This document shows, piece by piece, positions 14,275-15,210 of a stretch of DNA of 15,210 bases. Within the stretch, counting starts at the first letter, position 1, and every line of letters begins with the position of its first letter. Location of the stretch: contig NZ_JOJM01000102.1 of assembly GCF_000720325.1 (NCBI RefSeq), positions 1-15,210 on the forward strand. Reading direction: 5' to 3'. Under the pieces are notes generated by a model. That model did no database searches and was not told the DNA's origin. It saw only the letters and a program-made list of their open reading frames with translations. The translations under genes and the position numbers were made by a program. This DNA comes from Streptomyces sp. NRRL B-1347 (lineage in GTDB: Bacteria > Actinomycetota > Actinomycetes > Streptomycetales > Streptomycetaceae).

Positions 14275-15099
14275 TCACAGGCCGAAGCGACGCTGGAGGC
14301 TGCCTAGTTGTCCGGGAAGGCGCGGTCCGAGCGGCTGCTGTCCACGTTGGCCATGTTGCCCGCCCTGGCCGGAGGAGCCGTGTCCGCCCGAGCCGCCGGT
14401 GCCCGCCGCGCCCGGCACCCCGGCCTGCTGTGGGAGCGCGCCCGTGTCGGCGCCGTCCATCAGGGACTCCGAGGACTGCAGCAGGACCGTGCCCGCGCCC
14501 ACGAACTCGAACTGGTGCTCCTCGCCCGATGTGCCGCCGATGCCGGTCAGTGCGCGCAGGCCGCCGATCACTCCCGTCATGTACCCGTGGTCGTAGTGGT
14601 GGCAGGGGGACGGGCAGTCCGCCCAGCCGACCAGGGCCTGCGGGTCCACGCGGATCGGCGGCTCCATGAACACCACGGGACCGCTGGAGACGGCCACGAA
14701 CTTGCCCGTGCCGATCAGGGTCAGGAAGCCCGGGACGATGGACTGCTTCAGCGAGAGACTTGGCTGAAAAGCGAGGAGGTTCCCCGCGCGGATCGTCAGG
14801 TTGCCGTCCTCCAGGTCGTACGAGTTCGCGTCGAAGGCGCGGTCGGCGAGCAGCATCTTGCCCTCGCCCTCGGCCACCACCCAGTCGCTCGCGTGCAGCG
14901 GGGAGTGGAAGGAAGTGCGCAGGAGACGGTCGAGGCGGCCGTGGCCGATGCCGTTGAAATCGATGCGCCCGTAGTAGGCGATCATCTTGCCCTTCTGCAG
15001 GAACCACTGGCTGCCGCGCAGTTCCACGCAGAAGGTGTACGCGTTGACGTTGTCGTCGCTCGGCAGTGTCGCCGGGTCGAAGATCACGGGCGTGCTCAC
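14275..15099 (-). CDS. AIM24-family protein
   Basis: A 274-residue protein of the AIM24 (formerly DUF124) family, named after a yeast mitochondrial protein but widespread in bacteria. Its biochemical role is not established. The conserved beta-rich domain spans about residues 20-212, with LQKGKMIAYYGRIDFNG (35-50), GEGKMLLADRAF (78-89), LTIRAGNLLAF (101-111) and GAGTVLLQSSESL (201-213). A cluster DCPSPCHHYDHGYM (161-174) could bind a metal. Residues 226-266 are a Gly/Gln/Ser-rich disordered tail. The start is GTG at 15099, with a near-perfect GGAGGAG 5 bases before it. The last bases of an upstream gene probably lie just before it, so it is likely the last gene of an operon that continues past the right edge. 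In Streptomyces such genes often come in sets of AIM24 paralogues, from memory. Confidence 0.85.
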   Translation of the reverse strand: MSTPVIFDPATLPSDDNVNAYTFCVELRGSQWFLQKGKMIAYYGRIDFNGIGHGRLDRLLRTSFHSPLHASDWVVAEGEGKMLLADRAFDANSYDLEDGNLTIRAGNLLAFQPSLSLKQSIVPGFLTLIGTGKFVAVSSGPVVFMEPPIRVDPQALVGWADCPSPCHHYDHGYMTGVIGGLRALTGIGGTSGEEHQFEFVGAGTVLLQSSESLMDGADTGALPQQAGVPGAAGTGGSGGHGSSGQGGQHGQRGQQPLGPRLPGQLGSLQRRFGL

Positions 15100-15120
15100 A
15101 GCTTCTCCTCCGGTAACTGG

Positions 15121-15210
15121 TTAGGTCTGTGGGGGCTGGTGGGCATGCTGGATCGCCGGGTGGCCCGGGGTTTCAGGAGGTGGTGGGTGTCCAGGGGCTG
15201 CCGCGCATGG
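15121..15210 (-). CDS. Probable C-terminal tail of an upstream gene (partial)
   Basis: A minus-strand frame open from the window edge ends at TAA (15121-15123), 21 bases before the AIM24 start. Its 29 visible residues are Pro/His/Ala-rich (HPPPPETPGHPAIQHAHQPP), like the disordered tail of a cytoplasmic protein. An alternative frame stays open to a TGA at 15096-15098 overlapping the AIM24 GTG. It has better G/C-ending codons but a less natural protein, rich in R, H, T and P. I cannot assign a function, and the choice between frames is uncertain. Confidence 0.35.
   Translation of the reverse strand, partial: PCAAAPGHPPPPETPGHPAIQHAHQPPQT

Overview
The window looks like a chromosomal stretch of a Streptomyces or very close relative. 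GC content is very high, codons end almost always in G or C, GTG starts occur, and the window holds the polar coiled-coil cytoskeleton pair filP and scy. From memory, the order filP, scy, methylmalonyl-CoA epimerase, thiolase, meaB, then a two-component system and a MarR regulator follows the S. coelicolor core region around SCO5394 to SCO5406. That synteny is recollection, not a search. I see no phage, insertion sequence, CRISPR array, tRNA or rRNA.

Layout. (1) 103-1876, minus strand: an ABC-2 type exporter, with the ATPase first and the membrane permease 4 bases behind it. (2) 1946-7184, minus strand: scy (1349 aa) followed by filP (311 aa). filP has its own promoter-like sequence and ends at a textbook terminator. 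An inverted repeat folds over the scy stop codon. (3) 7394-10238: methylmalonyl-CoA epimerase on the minus strand, divergent from an acetyl-CoA acetyltransferase and meaB on the plus strand. This is a small acyl-CoA and propionate-metabolism block, and three tandem 18-bp repeats sit just before meaB. (4) 10249-10397: a run of three GC-rich hairpins separates convergent genes. (5) 10422-13623: a secreted or membrane-anchored double-PepSY protein on the minus strand, divergent from an OmpR-type response regulator and its histidine kinase. The space between them holds five CCTGAA direct repeats at helical-turn spacing plus one inverted copy. (6) 13680-14156, minus strand: a MarR-type regulator whose -10 box sits so close to its ATG that the mRNA is probably leaderless. 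(7) 14275 to the right edge, minus strand: an AIM24-family protein and probably the tail of an upstream gene.

How they work together. Scy and FilP are known in Streptomyces as coiled-coil partners of DivIVA in the hyphal tip complex that directs polar growth. The epimerase interconverts (2S)- and (2R)-methylmalonyl-CoA, and MeaB protects methylmalonyl-CoA mutase, so these two share one pathway. The thiolase joins or splits acetyl-CoA and acetoacetyl-CoA. The PepSY protein and the kinase are both predicted to expose strongly acidic, low-complexity segments outside the membrane, and they sit either side of a probable binding array for the regulator, which suggests one envelope-stress or cation-sensing circuit.

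Most of the window is ordinary conserved Streptomyces core. The parts most worth a second look are the PepSY and two-component locus with its phased operator, the REP-like element that supplies the kinase C-terminus, the 66-bp tandem repeats inside scy, and the repeats before meaB. I do not see a clearly undescribed multi-gene system.
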